Assembly (NCBI GenBank): GCA_910585005.1
Contig: CAJUCN010000019.1
Span: forward strand, 1 to 50,035
DNA: 50,035 nt
Reading direction: 5' to 3'
Source: an uncultured Lachnospiraceae bacterium
Lineage (GTDB): Bacteria > Bacillota > Clostridia > Lachnospirales > Lachnospiraceae
The notes beneath the pieces are model-generated. The model saw only the letters and a list, made by a program, of their open reading frames with translations. It was not told the origin of the DNA and ran no database searches. Below, piece by piece: positions 42,914 to 50,035 of this stretch (positions within the stretch are counted from its first letter, which is position 1; every line of letters begins with the position of its first letter). The translations under genes were made by a program, and so were the position numbers.

Positions 42914-43705
42914 TTAGGAAGAAGCCTGCACCGATCCTTGTTTTTTCATAAGATTTAAGTAAAAGTTTGCATAAGTAGTTTGCAGATAAGGATAAAGCCA
43001 TAAATATCCGATGCCGCATGAGAAGATTCCAAGCAAAAGTAAAGGGACAAAGCTGAGCATGATATAAAAGAACCTGGCTTTATGTCCTTTGATCAGCCTT
43101 GGCGCCAGATGCAAAAGCTGAGACGCCGGATAATCCGGGAAATCCAGCATCAGATAAAAAATTTGGGACAAAAGAATCCTTACCAAAACCTGTATGGAAC
43201 ATCCTGCAACCAAAAAGACTGCATAAAGTAAAAACAATACAGGGTGAAAAGGCAGTTTTCCATTGGATAATGCCGATGGATCTACGCTCTGCATAGAATG
43301 GGTCAAAAGCCTTCCTACATATTCATAGGGGATCGTACAGACAACGGATATTGCCGATACGATAAGCTGGATGCGGATTACTTTAGAACCTTTTTCGGCA
43401 TAAGGCCCATGAAAATAGTAAAATAAGTCCCCCACGGAAGGCGGCTCATGGCATGCTATTTTTAGGTAGACAAGGGCTTCCCCGGCTAGGAATAAACCGG
43501 TAAAAGTATTGACTAATAAAAAGGCAAGATAATAAAGCGCCGGGCTTATCCGTGAAAAGGGTGAAATGATAAAGTTCAGCGGAAGGGTACATACTAAATG
43601 AATGAGGTAGATCCCGACCACAGCCCCGTAATTTCCAAATAGCTGCCCTTTGGCAAGGGATTTTAAGTCTGCTGAAGAGAGATCGGTAGGTCTATAGTTA
43701 TTCAT
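42914..43705 (-). CDS. DUF975 family membrane protein
   Basis: This 263-residue protein opens with the characteristic SSADLKSLAKGQLFGNYG amphipathic segment of DUF975. About five or six hydrophobic helices follow, ending with CGIGYLWLYPYLQTTYANFY. The function of the family is unknown. It is the last of three minus-strand genes (44666 to 42914), 30 bp after the putative metallopeptidase gene. Confidence 0.87.
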   Translation of the reverse strand: MNNYRPTDLSSADLKSLAKGQLFGNYGAVVGIYLIHLVCTLPLNFIISPFSRISPALYYLAFLLVNTFTGLFLAGEALVYLKIACHEPPSVGDLFYYFHGPYAEKGSKVIRIQLIVSAISVVCTIPYEYVGRLLTHSMQSVDPSALSNGKLPFHPVLFLLYAVFLVAGCSIQVLVRILLSQIFYLMLDFPDYPASQLLHLAPRLIKGHKARFFYIMLSFVPLLLLGIFSCGIGYLWLYPYLQTTYANFYLNLMKKQGSVQASS

Positions 43706-43735
43706 GTCCTGACTCCTGGTAAGTAAAAGGTTTGG

Positions 43736-44227
43736 TTAAACGGCCATATCCAGATTTTGTCCGATCAAAGAAGCGGCATCTGCGGATTTCCGGTTCTTTG
43801 TATAGGGGTTATCTTCATTGGGATATTTGATCCTGGTTGCCGTGGTGCCCCCTGCCACATAGCTGCTGCCACATTCAGGGCAGATAGCGGTCTTTAAGGA
43901 TACAGAGGCAGACAATACCTTTCCGCCGCCTTTGGCTGCTTTGGTGTAGGCGTTGTTTACATGTTCCTGCTCATGGGCGCGTACCCTGGAAGCGGAAGCC
44001 TGGGGAGAGATATGGGCTGCCGATTTGAAAGAAACCATTTCATCGGAGCCATCCTGGTATTTGCGGTTTTTGCAGGTTTCACATTCCGCCGGAGAGGACT
44101 TGCGTCCGGGAGATATTTCTGTTGTCTCACCTGGATTGCGTACGGTTTTTCCGGTTTCTGCCGGAGCAGGATATCCTGCCCCATAGGGGGTTCCATAATT
44201 ATAATTGCTTATGTTCATGATTGCCAT
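43736..44227 (-). CDS. Small putative zinc metallopeptidase (SprA-like), HExxH between two CxxC pairs
   Basis: This 163-residue protein starts at the ATG at 44227 behind AAAGGAGTGACATCT; an upstream Met at 44263 has no such site. It has C49-x-x-C52 (CETCKNRKYQDGSDE), then R83-A-H85-E-Q-E-H89 (HExxH zincin motif), then C116-P-E-C119. Similar proteins in clostridia carry the same RAHEQEHV block and resemble the SprA-related family of putative metalloproteases. There is no signal peptide. The four cysteines could form a structural zinc site beside the catalytic one. The substrate is unknown. It sits between two small membrane protein genes. Confidence 0.75.
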   Translation of the reverse strand: MAIMNISNYNYGTPYGAGYPAPAETGKTVRNPGETTEISPGRKSSPAECETCKNRKYQDGSDEMVSFKSAAHISPQASASRVRAHEQEHVNNAYTKAAKGGGKVLSASVSLKTAICPECGSSYVAGGTTATRIKYPNEDNPYTKNRKSADAASLIGQNLDMAV

Positions 44228-44240
44228 AGATGTCACTCCT

Positions 44241-44666
44241 TTATTTACCCATTGCATCTGCAAAAGATCTCATAATATCTTCGTAGGATTCGCCAATCAG
44301 TTCCTGGGGGGAAGCTCCCATCTGGTTTTCGATCATCTGATCCATCTGCTGCCCTAATTGCAGCATGTTTTCGCGGCTGGTTCCCAGAATAAGCCCTAAG
44401 ACCGTACCCATGAGAGCGATGATCATTGCCATACTGCCGATTGCGGAACCGATGCCCACTTTAGCGGTTGCCAAAAGCTTTTGGCCTGCCCCTGATGAGA
44501 GTACCGCGAAAATGATGGAAAGGCTTCCAAGTATGAATGGCAGATAAACGGTAAGCAGGGTAAAAACGCTGCCGACTCCTAAAATCATGGAAACCGTAGC
44601 AAACGTAGCGCCTGGATGGGGATAGCTTTGAGGCGGTCTGTAGTTGTTTTGATTGTTATAGTCCAT
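44241..44666 (-). CDS. Small membrane protein (DUF4190-like)
   Basis: This is a roughly 141-residue protein. The ATG at 44666 follows GGAAGTGAG; a GTG at 44675 is possible. A Pro/Tyr/Asn-rich N-terminal tail (about 1-22) precedes two to three hydrophobic segments (about 22-58 and 70-93) with small-residue motifs. A helical, Met/Gln-rich C-terminus follows (QLGQQMDQMIENQM). This is the layout of DUF4190-type proteins. It is the first gene of the minus-strand operon with the metallopeptidase-like and DUF975 genes. Confidence 0.75.
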   Translation of the reverse strand: MDYNNQNNYRPPQSYPHPGATFATVSMILGVGSVFTLLTVYLPFILGSLSIIFAVLSSGAGQKLLATAKVGIGSAIGSMAMIIALMGTVLGLILGTSRENMLQLGQQMDQMIENQMGASPQELIGESYEDIMRSFADAMGK

Positions 44667-44706
44667 AATACTCACTTCCCAAATCTAAAGCTCTTTGTGT
44701 GAAATA

Positions 44707-44772
44707 ATCTTACCACTTTCTGCCGGATAATACAAATCATTCTTGAAAATAACAGGGTTTATCCTCTATAAT
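44707..44772. promoter_or_regulatory. Back-to-back promoters for the small-membrane operon and tex
   Basis: Minus strand: TTGTAT (44735-44730), 17-bp spacer, TAAGAT (44712-44707). Plus strand: TTGAAA (44743-44748), 18-bp spacer, TATAAT (44767-44772). The -35 boxes are only 7 bp apart, so the two promoters may interfere or share a regulator. Confidence 0.75.
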
Positions 44773-44823
44773 AGGAGAGACGGCAATTGCCGATGCAATT
44801 TTTACATTGTGAGGATGGAGAGT

Positions 44824-47211
44824 ATGGACATTGTACTGAAACTGAAAGAGGAACTACAAGTAGAAAAGTGGCAGGTGGAAGCGGCGGTGAAGCTGATTGA
44901 TGAGGGGAATACGATCCCTTTTATTTCCCGTTACCGAAAGGAAGCTACCGGTTCTTTAAATGACGAGCAGCTCAGAAACTTATCCGAAAGGCTGAATTAT
45001 CTGAGGAACCTGGAAGAAAAGAAGGAACAGGCCATAGCCAGCATTGAGGAACAAGGAAAGCTGACACAGGAGCTTAAGGAAAAGATCCTTGCGGCGGAGA
45101 CGCTGGTAGTAGTGGAGGATCTGTACCGGCCTTACCGGCCAAAGAGAAAGACCAGGGCCAGCGTGGCAAAGGAAAAGGGTCTGGAAGGACTGGCGGAATA
45201 TATTTTGAAGCAGGATGCTGTGGAACCCCTTGAGGTGGAGGCGTCCAAATATGTCTGTGAAGAAAAAGAAGTGAAAGACGCAAAAGAAGCCCTCCAGGGA
45301 GCTATGGATATTATTGCGGAGATGATCTCTGATGAGGCGGATCACCGTATGTATATCCGTAATATTACGATGGAAGAGGGAAAATTGACGGGAACAGCCA
45401 AAGATGAAAAGGCGGAAAGCGTCTATGAGATGTATTATGCTTATGAGGAACCGTTAAAGAAGGTGGCAGGACACCGTGTGCTTGCCCTGAACAGAGGGGA
45501 AAGTGAAAAGTTCCTGACGGTAAAGGTGGAGGCGCCGGAGGAGAGGATCCTTCAATATCTTGTGAAAAAGACCATTCTTTCGGATAATGAATATACCACG
45601 CCGGTCTTGACTGAGGTGGTTAAAGACGCCTATAGCAGGCTGATTGCACCGGCTATTGAGAGGGAGATCAGAAACGAATTGACGGAAAAAGCGGAAGACG
45701 GCGCTATTTCTGTGTTTGGCAAGAACTTAGAGCAGCTCTTAATGCAGCCGCCCATTGCAGGGAAGGTGGTTCTTGGCTGGGATCCGGCTTTCCGTACAGG
45801 CTGTAAGCTTGCAGTGGTGGATGCCACTGGCAAGGTGCTGGATACCAAGGTAATCTACCCCACTGCCCCTCAGAATAAGGTTGAGGAGTCTAAGAAGGAA
45901 CTAAAAAGGCTGATAGGCAAGTACGGTGTATCTTTGATCAGCGTAGGGAACGGGACGGCATCAAGGGAATCAGAACAAGTGATTGTTGATCTGATTAGGG
46001 AATTGGATACGCCGGTTCAGTATGTGATTGTCAGTGAGGCAGGCGCTTCCGTTTATTCTGCCAGCAAACTTGCCACAGAGGAATTTCCTAATTTTGACGT
46101 GGGACAAAGGAGCGCGGCATCGATTGCAAGGCGTCTCCAAGATCCTTTGGCGGAACTGGTCAAGATTGATCCTAAGTCCATTGGCGTGGGACAGTACCAG
46201 CATGACATGAACCAGAAAAAGCTGGGCGAGGCATTAGGCGGCGTGGTCGAGGACTGCGTAAATAAGGTAGGTGTGGATTTAAACACGGCATCAGCCTCTT
46301 TATTGGAATATATTTCAGGTATTTCTAAAGCAATCGCCAAAAATATTGTGGATTACAGAGAACAAAATGGGCGTTTTAAAAGCCGCGCCCAGCTTCTTAA
46401 GGTTCCTAAATTAGGGCCGAAGGCCTATGAGCAGTGTGCAGGTTTCCTCCGTATCCTTGACGGGGAAAATCCTTTAGACGCTACCAGTGTGCATCCGGAA
46501 TCTTATCAGGCAGCTATGCAGCTTTTGGATAAAATGGGATTAACCATGGAGGATGTCCGTAAGGCGCAAAAAGCGGCGGCGGTGAAGGGCACTGTCAAAA
46601 AAGAAGTGACTAATATAGTCAAAAAAGACCAGAAGCCCAGACAGCAGAAGGTGGTCATCCGCAATACAAATACAGCAATGGGCAAGGCGCTTGCAGCGGC
46701 AATGGGACAAGTGACATTAATGTCAGAAACAGAAGACCAGACAGGTCAGGGAAAAGCATCTTCCGCAAAAGGAACAGGGACGAATTCTGATCAGGCAGTA
46801 AGCAGCCTTGAAAAGAAGATTAGGGACAAGAAGCTTTTGGCCCAGGAACTTGGCATTGGGGAGATCACTTTGACAGATATTTTGAAGGAATTGGAAAAAC
46901 CGTCAAGGGATCCAAGAGAGAGTATGCCTGCGCCTATTCTCCGCAGTGATGTTCTTGACATGAAAGACCTAAAGCCTGGCATGATTTTAAAGGGGACGGT
47001 CCGCAATGTAATTGACTTTGGGGTCTTTGTGGATATCGGTGTCCATCAGGACGGGCTGGTACATATCTCCCAGATTACAGACCGTTTTATCAAGCATCCT
47101 CTGGAAGCAGTCAGTGTAGGGGATATTGTGGAGGTTCAGGTACTTACCGTAGATGTGCCGAAGAAACGGATCGGCCTGACTATGCGGATTGGAAAAGACA
47201 GTCCAAAATGA
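44824..47211 (+). CDS. tex: Tex family RNA-binding transcription accessory protein
   Basis: This is a roughly 795-residue protein. The frame opens at 44743 inside the promoter; the ATG at 44824 has GAGG nine bases before it. The N-terminal Tex domain (GNTIPFISRYRKEATGSLND) is followed by a YqgF-like nuclease fold (VVLGWDPAFRTGCKLAVVD near residue 325) and helix-hairpin-helix repeats (about 490-560). A C-terminal S1 domain (about 720-790, GTVRNVIDFGVFVDIG) completes it. A linker of about 80 residues between HhH and S1 is longer than usual. Tex binds nucleic acids and affects transcription. Confidence 0.95.
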   Translation: MDIVLKLKEELQVEKWQVEAAVKLIDEGNTIPFISRYRKEATGSLNDEQLRNLSERLNYLRNLEEKKEQAIASIEEQGKLTQELKEKILAAETLVVVEDLYRPYRPKRKTRASVAKEKGLEGLAEYILKQDAVEPLEVEASKYVCEEKEVKDAKEALQGAMDIIAEMISDEADHRMYIRNITMEEGKLTGTAKDEKAESVYEMYYAYEEPLKKVAGHRVLALNRGESEKFLTVKVEAPEERILQYLVKKTILSDNEYTTPVLTEVVKDAYSRLIAPAIEREIRNELTEKAEDGAISVFGKNLEQLLMQPPIAGKVVLGWDPAFRTGCKLAVVDATGKVLDTKVIYPTAPQNKVEESKKELKRLIGKYGVSLISVGNGTASRESEQVIVDLIRELDTPVQYVIVSEAGASVYSASKLATEEFPNFDVGQRSAASIARRLQDPLAELVKIDPKSIGVGQYQHDMNQKKLGEALGGVVEDCVNKVGVDLNTASASLLEYISGISKAIAKNIVDYREQNGRFKSRAQLLKVPKLGPKAYEQCAGFLRILDGENPLDATSVHPESYQAAMQLLDKMGLTMEDVRKAQKAAAVKGTVKKEVTNIVKKDQKPRQQKVVIRNTNTAMGKALAAAMGQVTLMSETEDQTGQGKASSAKGTGTNSDQAVSSLEKKIRDKKLLAQELGIGEITLTDILKELEKPSRDPRESMPAPILRSDVLDMKDLKPGMILKGTVRNVIDFGVFVDIGVHQDGLVHISQITDRFIKHPLEAVSVGDIVEVQVLTVDVPKKRIGLTMRIGKDSPK

Positions 47212-47220
47212 AAATAACCG

Positions 47221-47270
47221 ATTCCCTTGTCCATGGAAAAGATCTATGGGCAAGGGAATTTTTTTCTTTT
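47221..47270 (+). terminator. Terminator after tex
   Basis: ATTCCCTTGTCCAT (47221-47234) pairs with ATGGGCAAGGGAAT (47246-47259) with one G-T pair, 14 bp, followed by a run of seven T. Confidence 0.9.
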
Positions 47271-47358
47271 CAAAAGCAATATTCCATGGTATACTGCTTT
47301 AGTGTGCTAATGTGATAAAAGAGTAATGTACCTGATTACGGAAAGTTGAGAAACAATT

Positions 47359-48141
47359 ATGAAGAAGAAAAACAGAAGATTATCTTATGGATGTCTTTCC
47401 TTTATTTCTTTTTGTATGATTATTGGGGTATGGTGTATTGCATCTTATGGGGGGTATGTGAATGCGATCTTTATGCCATCTCCTACGGCGGTGTGGAACA
47501 GTTTGACAAGTATGGCTAAGGATGGAACGTTGATGATGCATTGTTATGTTTCTACAAAGCGTGTTATGGTGGGGTGGCTGTGGTCGGCGGTTGCAGCTTT
47601 GCCCATAGGAATGCTGATGGCGCGGTCCCCAAAATTCAGTGCGGTGATACAGCCTGTGATCGAATTTGTCAGATATTTGCCGGTGGTAGCCCTTGTCCCG
47701 CTTACCCTGCTCTATTTAGGGATAGAAGAAAACCAAAAATATGTGATCATTTTTTTGGGGACGTTTTTTCAGTTGGTTTTAATGGTGTGTGATACGGTTT
47801 CTTCTATTGATAAAAATATGATCAATGCGGCAAGAACTCTTGGAGCAAGTAAACTGCAGGTCTACACGGAAGTGATCTTTCCGGCCGCCCTGCCTGGGCT
47901 GATGGATGATTTCCGTCTTACCATCGGCTGGGCGTGGACTTACCTGGTGGTGGCGGAGATGGTGGCGGCTTCGGCTGGGCTTGGCTATATTATTTTAAAA
48001 TCCCAGCGTTTTTTGGCCACGGATGTGATTTTTGCGGGACTGATCATGATCGGTGCAATTGGCTTGGTTACCGATTTTTTGATCCGGATCTTGACGAAGT
48101 TTGTGGTACCTTGGCATGAAAGGTTGGGGGATGGAAGATGA
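47359..48141 (+). CDS. ABC importer permease, NitT/TauT (SsuC) type
   Basis: This 260-residue membrane protein has about six helices. The binding-protein-dependent permease EAA loop is at about residues 175-190 (EVIFPAALPGLMDDFRLT), which contacts the ATPase. It resembles SsuC/TauC/NrtB permeases. The start follows GGAAAGTTGAG; the stop overlaps the ATPase start by 4 bases. The substrate class (nitrate, sulfonate, thiamine precursor or similar) cannot be fixed from this subunit. Confidence 0.92.
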   Translation: MKKKNRRLSYGCLSFISFCMIIGVWCIASYGGYVNAIFMPSPTAVWNSLTSMAKDGTLMMHCYVSTKRVMVGWLWSAVAALPIGMLMARSPKFSAVIQPVIEFVRYLPVVALVPLTLLYLGIEENQKYVIIFLGTFFQLVLMVCDTVSSIDKNMINAARTLGASKLQVYTEVIFPAALPGLMDDFRLTIGWAWTYLVVAEMVAASAGLGYIILKSQRFLATDVIFAGLIMIGAIGLVTDFLIRILTKFVVPWHERLGDGR

Positions 48142-48932
48142 GTGATGTGAAATTAGAAGTAACGGACTTGCAATGGGTCTATCCAGCCATTGGGCGCCGG
48201 GAAAAGGATGTGGTGGCGTTAAAGGACATCAATCTGGAAGTACGGGAATCAGAATTTGTAGTGATCGTAGGGCCTTCCGGGTGCGGCAAGTCTACTCTTA
48301 TTAACCTGATTGGCGGATTGGAGCGTGTACAGGAAGGAACGATCCGGGTGGATGGACGGGATGTCACGGATCCGGGAGTGGAACGGGGAATGGTTTTTCA
48401 GGGATACAGCCTTTTTCCCTGGCTGAGTGTCCAAAAGAATGTAGAGTTTGGGCTTAAGATGAGAAAAATCCCCAAAAAGGAACGGGAACAGACGGCAAAA
48501 GAATATATTAGCCTGGTAGGGCTTGAGGGGTTTGCAAATGCGTTTCCGAAACAACTTTCAGGGGGGATGAAGCAGCGCGTAGCCATTGCAAGGACATTGG
48601 CAAACCATCCCAAGATCCTGCTGATGGATGAACCGTTTGGCGCTTTGGATGCCCAGACAAGGGTGGTGATGCAGGAACTATTGGCAAAGATCAGCCGGGA
48701 GATGAAAAGTACAGTCTTGTTTATTACCCATGATATTGACGAGGCTATCCTGCTGGCTGACCGGATCTATGTGATGAGCCGCAGGCCGGGGACGATCAGG
48801 GAAGTGATCCAGGTAGGGCTTAACGGGGTCAGAGATCATGAGATACTGGTAAACCCGGAATTCCTGAAATTGAAACAAAAGATTATGGACATGCTCTGGC
48901 AGGAGAGCCAGGAAGCGGCCAAAGATCAATAA
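48138..48932 (+). CDS. ABC importer ATP-binding protein, NitT/TauT (SsuB) type
   Basis: This 264-residue ATPase has Walker A GPSGCGKST, Q-loop VFQGYSLFPW, signature LSGGMKQRV, Walker B ILLMDEPFGALD and switch His in FITHDIDEA. The PGTIREVI segment near residue 220 is typical of SsuB/TauB. It is coupled to the permease by a 4-base overlap and followed 41 bp later by the receptor gene. Confidence 0.95.
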   Translation: MSDVKLEVTDLQWVYPAIGRREKDVVALKDINLEVRESEFVVIVGPSGCGKSTLINLIGGLERVQEGTIRVDGRDVTDPGVERGMVFQGYSLFPWLSVQKNVEFGLKMRKIPKKEREQTAKEYISLVGLEGFANAFPKQLSGGMKQRVAIARTLANHPKILLMDEPFGALDAQTRVVMQELLAKISREMKSTVLFITHDIDEAILLADRIYVMSRRPGTIREVIQVGLNGVRDHEILVNPEFLKLKQKIMDMLWQESQEAAKDQ

Positions 48933-48973
48933 AGGATATTTCTCACAGGTAGAGAAGAAATGGAGGAGTGAGT

Positions 48974-49966
48974 ATGAAAAAATTATTTGCATTGCTGCTT
49001 GCAGGGGTTTTGGCCCTTTCCTGCATTGGCTGTGGAGGAAACGCAAAAACGGTTCAAGGCGGTGGGGAATCTTCAGGAGAACTGATCCCAATGAAGATTG
49101 CTTTTTGCACATGGGCAGGTTATGCACCGGTATTTATTGCTATTGAAAAGGGATATTTTGAAGAAGCGGGATATGACGCGGAAGTGGTGATCATGGAAGA
49201 TGAATCCACCTATGGCGCAGCTTTTGTCTCCAACAGCATTCAGGCGTTAGGGCAGGTTATGGATCGTGATATTATCCAATTTGACGCAGGGGCACCGGAA
49301 CAATATGTGTGTACGATGGATTGTTCCACAGGCGGGGACGGATTGGTGGCAACAGGCGATATCAAGACCATGGATGACCTGGCCGGCAAAACGGTAGCCT
49401 TGGATAAATCGGCAACATCTTATTTCTTTTTTTTGCAGGCTCTGGCGGACAGCAACATTACAGAGGATCAGATCCATATTGTTGAGATGGGCAATGATGC
49501 GGCAGGAGAAGCTTTTATTGCAGGGAATGTAGATGCAGCCGTCACATGGGAGCCGGCTCTTAGCAATTGTGGGCAGCGGGAAGGCGGCCATATCCTGGTG
49601 TCCTCCGCGGACTATCCGAAAGCGATTGTTGACGTGCTTACAGTAAATACCAACTTTTTGAAAGATCATCCTGATGCCGCCGATGTTTTGAATGACTGTT
49701 GGAATAAAGCGGTTGCCTATCTGAATGAAAATTTTGAGGAGGGCTGTGAGATCATGGCTAAAGGGCTGTCCCTGGATAAACAGGATGTGATCGACGAATG
49801 TGCAGGGATTACCTTTTATGATGAGGCAAGGAATCAGGAATTTAATGATCTTAGTAAAGAAGGGAACGTAAAGGAAATTGCCCAGATGGCAGCGGATTTT
49901 TGGGTAGAAAAGGGTTATATGAAATCTGGGGATGTGGATGGATTTTTTGCATATCTTCAAAAATAA
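48974..49966 (+). CDS. ABC importer substrate-binding lipoprotein, NitT/TauT (NMT1-like) type
   Basis: This is a roughly 330-residue protein. The ATG at 48974 follows GGAGGAGTGAGT (GTG at 48968 is less likely). The signal peptide ends in lipobox C-I-G-C. The mature protein is of the NrtA/SsuA/NMT1 type: FCTWAGYAPVFIAIEKGYFE, then DLAGKTVALDKSATSYFFF and FIAGNVDAAVTWEPALS, the clamshell ligand-binding segments. The WEPALS and TWAGYAP boxes are usual for small amine or anion receptors, but the ligand cannot be named. It completes the permease-ATPase-receptor operon. Confidence 0.93.
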   Translation: MKKLFALLLAGVLALSCIGCGGNAKTVQGGGESSGELIPMKIAFCTWAGYAPVFIAIEKGYFEEAGYDAEVVIMEDESTYGAAFVSNSIQALGQVMDRDIIQFDAGAPEQYVCTMDCSTGGDGLVATGDIKTMDDLAGKTVALDKSATSYFFFLQALADSNITEDQIHIVEMGNDAAGEAFIAGNVDAAVTWEPALSNCGQREGGHILVSSADYPKAIVDVLTVNTNFLKDHPDAADVLNDCWNKAVAYLNENFEEGCEIMAKGLSLDKQDVIDECAGITFYDEARNQEFNDLSKEGNVKEIAQMAADFWVEKGYMKSGDVDGFFAYLQK

Positions 49967-49983
49967 AAGCGGTGCATACCAAA

Positions 49984-50035
49984 GGGGCTGTTGCAAAAGT
50001 AGATGAATAATCACTACTGGAGCAATGGCTCCGTT
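49984..50035 (+). mobile_element. Possible insertion-sequence terminus (element lies right of the window)
   Basis: GGGGCTGTTGCAAAAG (49984-49999) resembles the terminal repeat of IS1182-like elements and parallels the left-edge sequence GGGGGTGTCGCAAAA in opposite orientation. The body would continue off the right edge. Only 52 bases are visible, so the family is a guess. Confidence 0.4.

Noticed and set aside
49247..50014. 255-codon minus-strand frame at the right edge
   Set aside because: Antisense to the substrate-binding lipoprotein gene; its product is basic and low-complexity with no known motif.
1..50035. CRISPR array or tRNA/rRNA genes
   Set aside because: No regularly spaced repeat set, cloverleaf with TTCGA-type T-arm, or rRNA-like conserved stretch was found on either strand.

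Overview
The window looks like a chromosomal stretch of a gut-type Firmicute, most likely Lachnospiraceae (Clostridium cluster XIVa). This is inferred from the gene repertoire: LytTR-DUF3021-ABC operons, a PD-(D/E)XK Rpn-type nuclease, Asp/Glu-rich lipoproteins, a T-box-controlled aspS and secA-prfB linkage. Ribosome binding sites are strong AGGAGG types and many promoters are clean sigma-A (TTGACA-17-TATAAT-like). No rRNA, tRNA or CRISPR array was found. Each window edge carries a short sequence resembling an insertion-sequence terminus (GGGGnTGTyGCAAAA-like), facing outwards.

Region by region. 1-2.1 kb: a MerR/GyrI-type regulator with a textbook 19-bp-spacer MerR promoter, followed by a serine beta-lactamase-fold hydrolase. 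2.2-8.1 kb: a lipoprotein, a BlaI-type repressor with two palindromic operators, a BlaR1-like M56 metallopeptidase broken by a GATA tandem duplication, and a second lipoprotein ending in a YARHG domain. The lipoproteins and the M56 extracellular part share a D-x-N-x-D-G-x-x-D motif. 8.1-13.5 kb: an AraC regulator divergent from a GH127 beta-L-arabinofuranosidase, then a three-gene ABC-2 exporter. 13.7-19.5 kb: a YkgJ-type Cys-cluster protein, an RsiV-like DUF4163/DUF3298 protein, a Crp/Fnr regulator and a LytTR-DUF3021-ABC exporter operon. 19.6-28.1 kb: a free-standing glycyl radical domain (GrcA-like), an Rpn nuclease, a lipoprotein, a GntR/YtrA-type ABC operon, an AraC-GyrI regulator, an Eis-like acetyltransferase, DUF2461 and an ECF-like sigma factor. 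28.3-32.8 kb: a two-component system, a lipoprotein behind three TTTACA repeats at 21-bp period, and a flavodoxin-type reductase.

32.8-47.2 kb is mostly housekeeping: an aspS T-box whose specifier reads best as Asn (AAC), aspS, a GAF-GGDEF protein, the potassium system trkA-trkH, secA, prfB with its programmed +1 frameshift, a three-gene minus-strand locus with a small HExxH/CxxC putative metallopeptidase, and tex. 47.3-50.0 kb: a NitT/TauT-type ABC importer (permease, ATPase, lipoprotein receptor).

The recurring theme is envelope sensing coupled to local transcriptional control: BlaI/M56, RsiV-like, LytTR, GntR and two-component units, several beside lipoproteins or exporters. The most unusual items are the BlaI/M56 locus with a non-penicillin-binding sensor domain and its frameshift, the Asn-type T-box on aspS, the autonomous glycyl radical protein with an FNR-like palindrome, and the HExxH/CxxC locus. 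All functions are assigned by reading the sequence; no database search was run.
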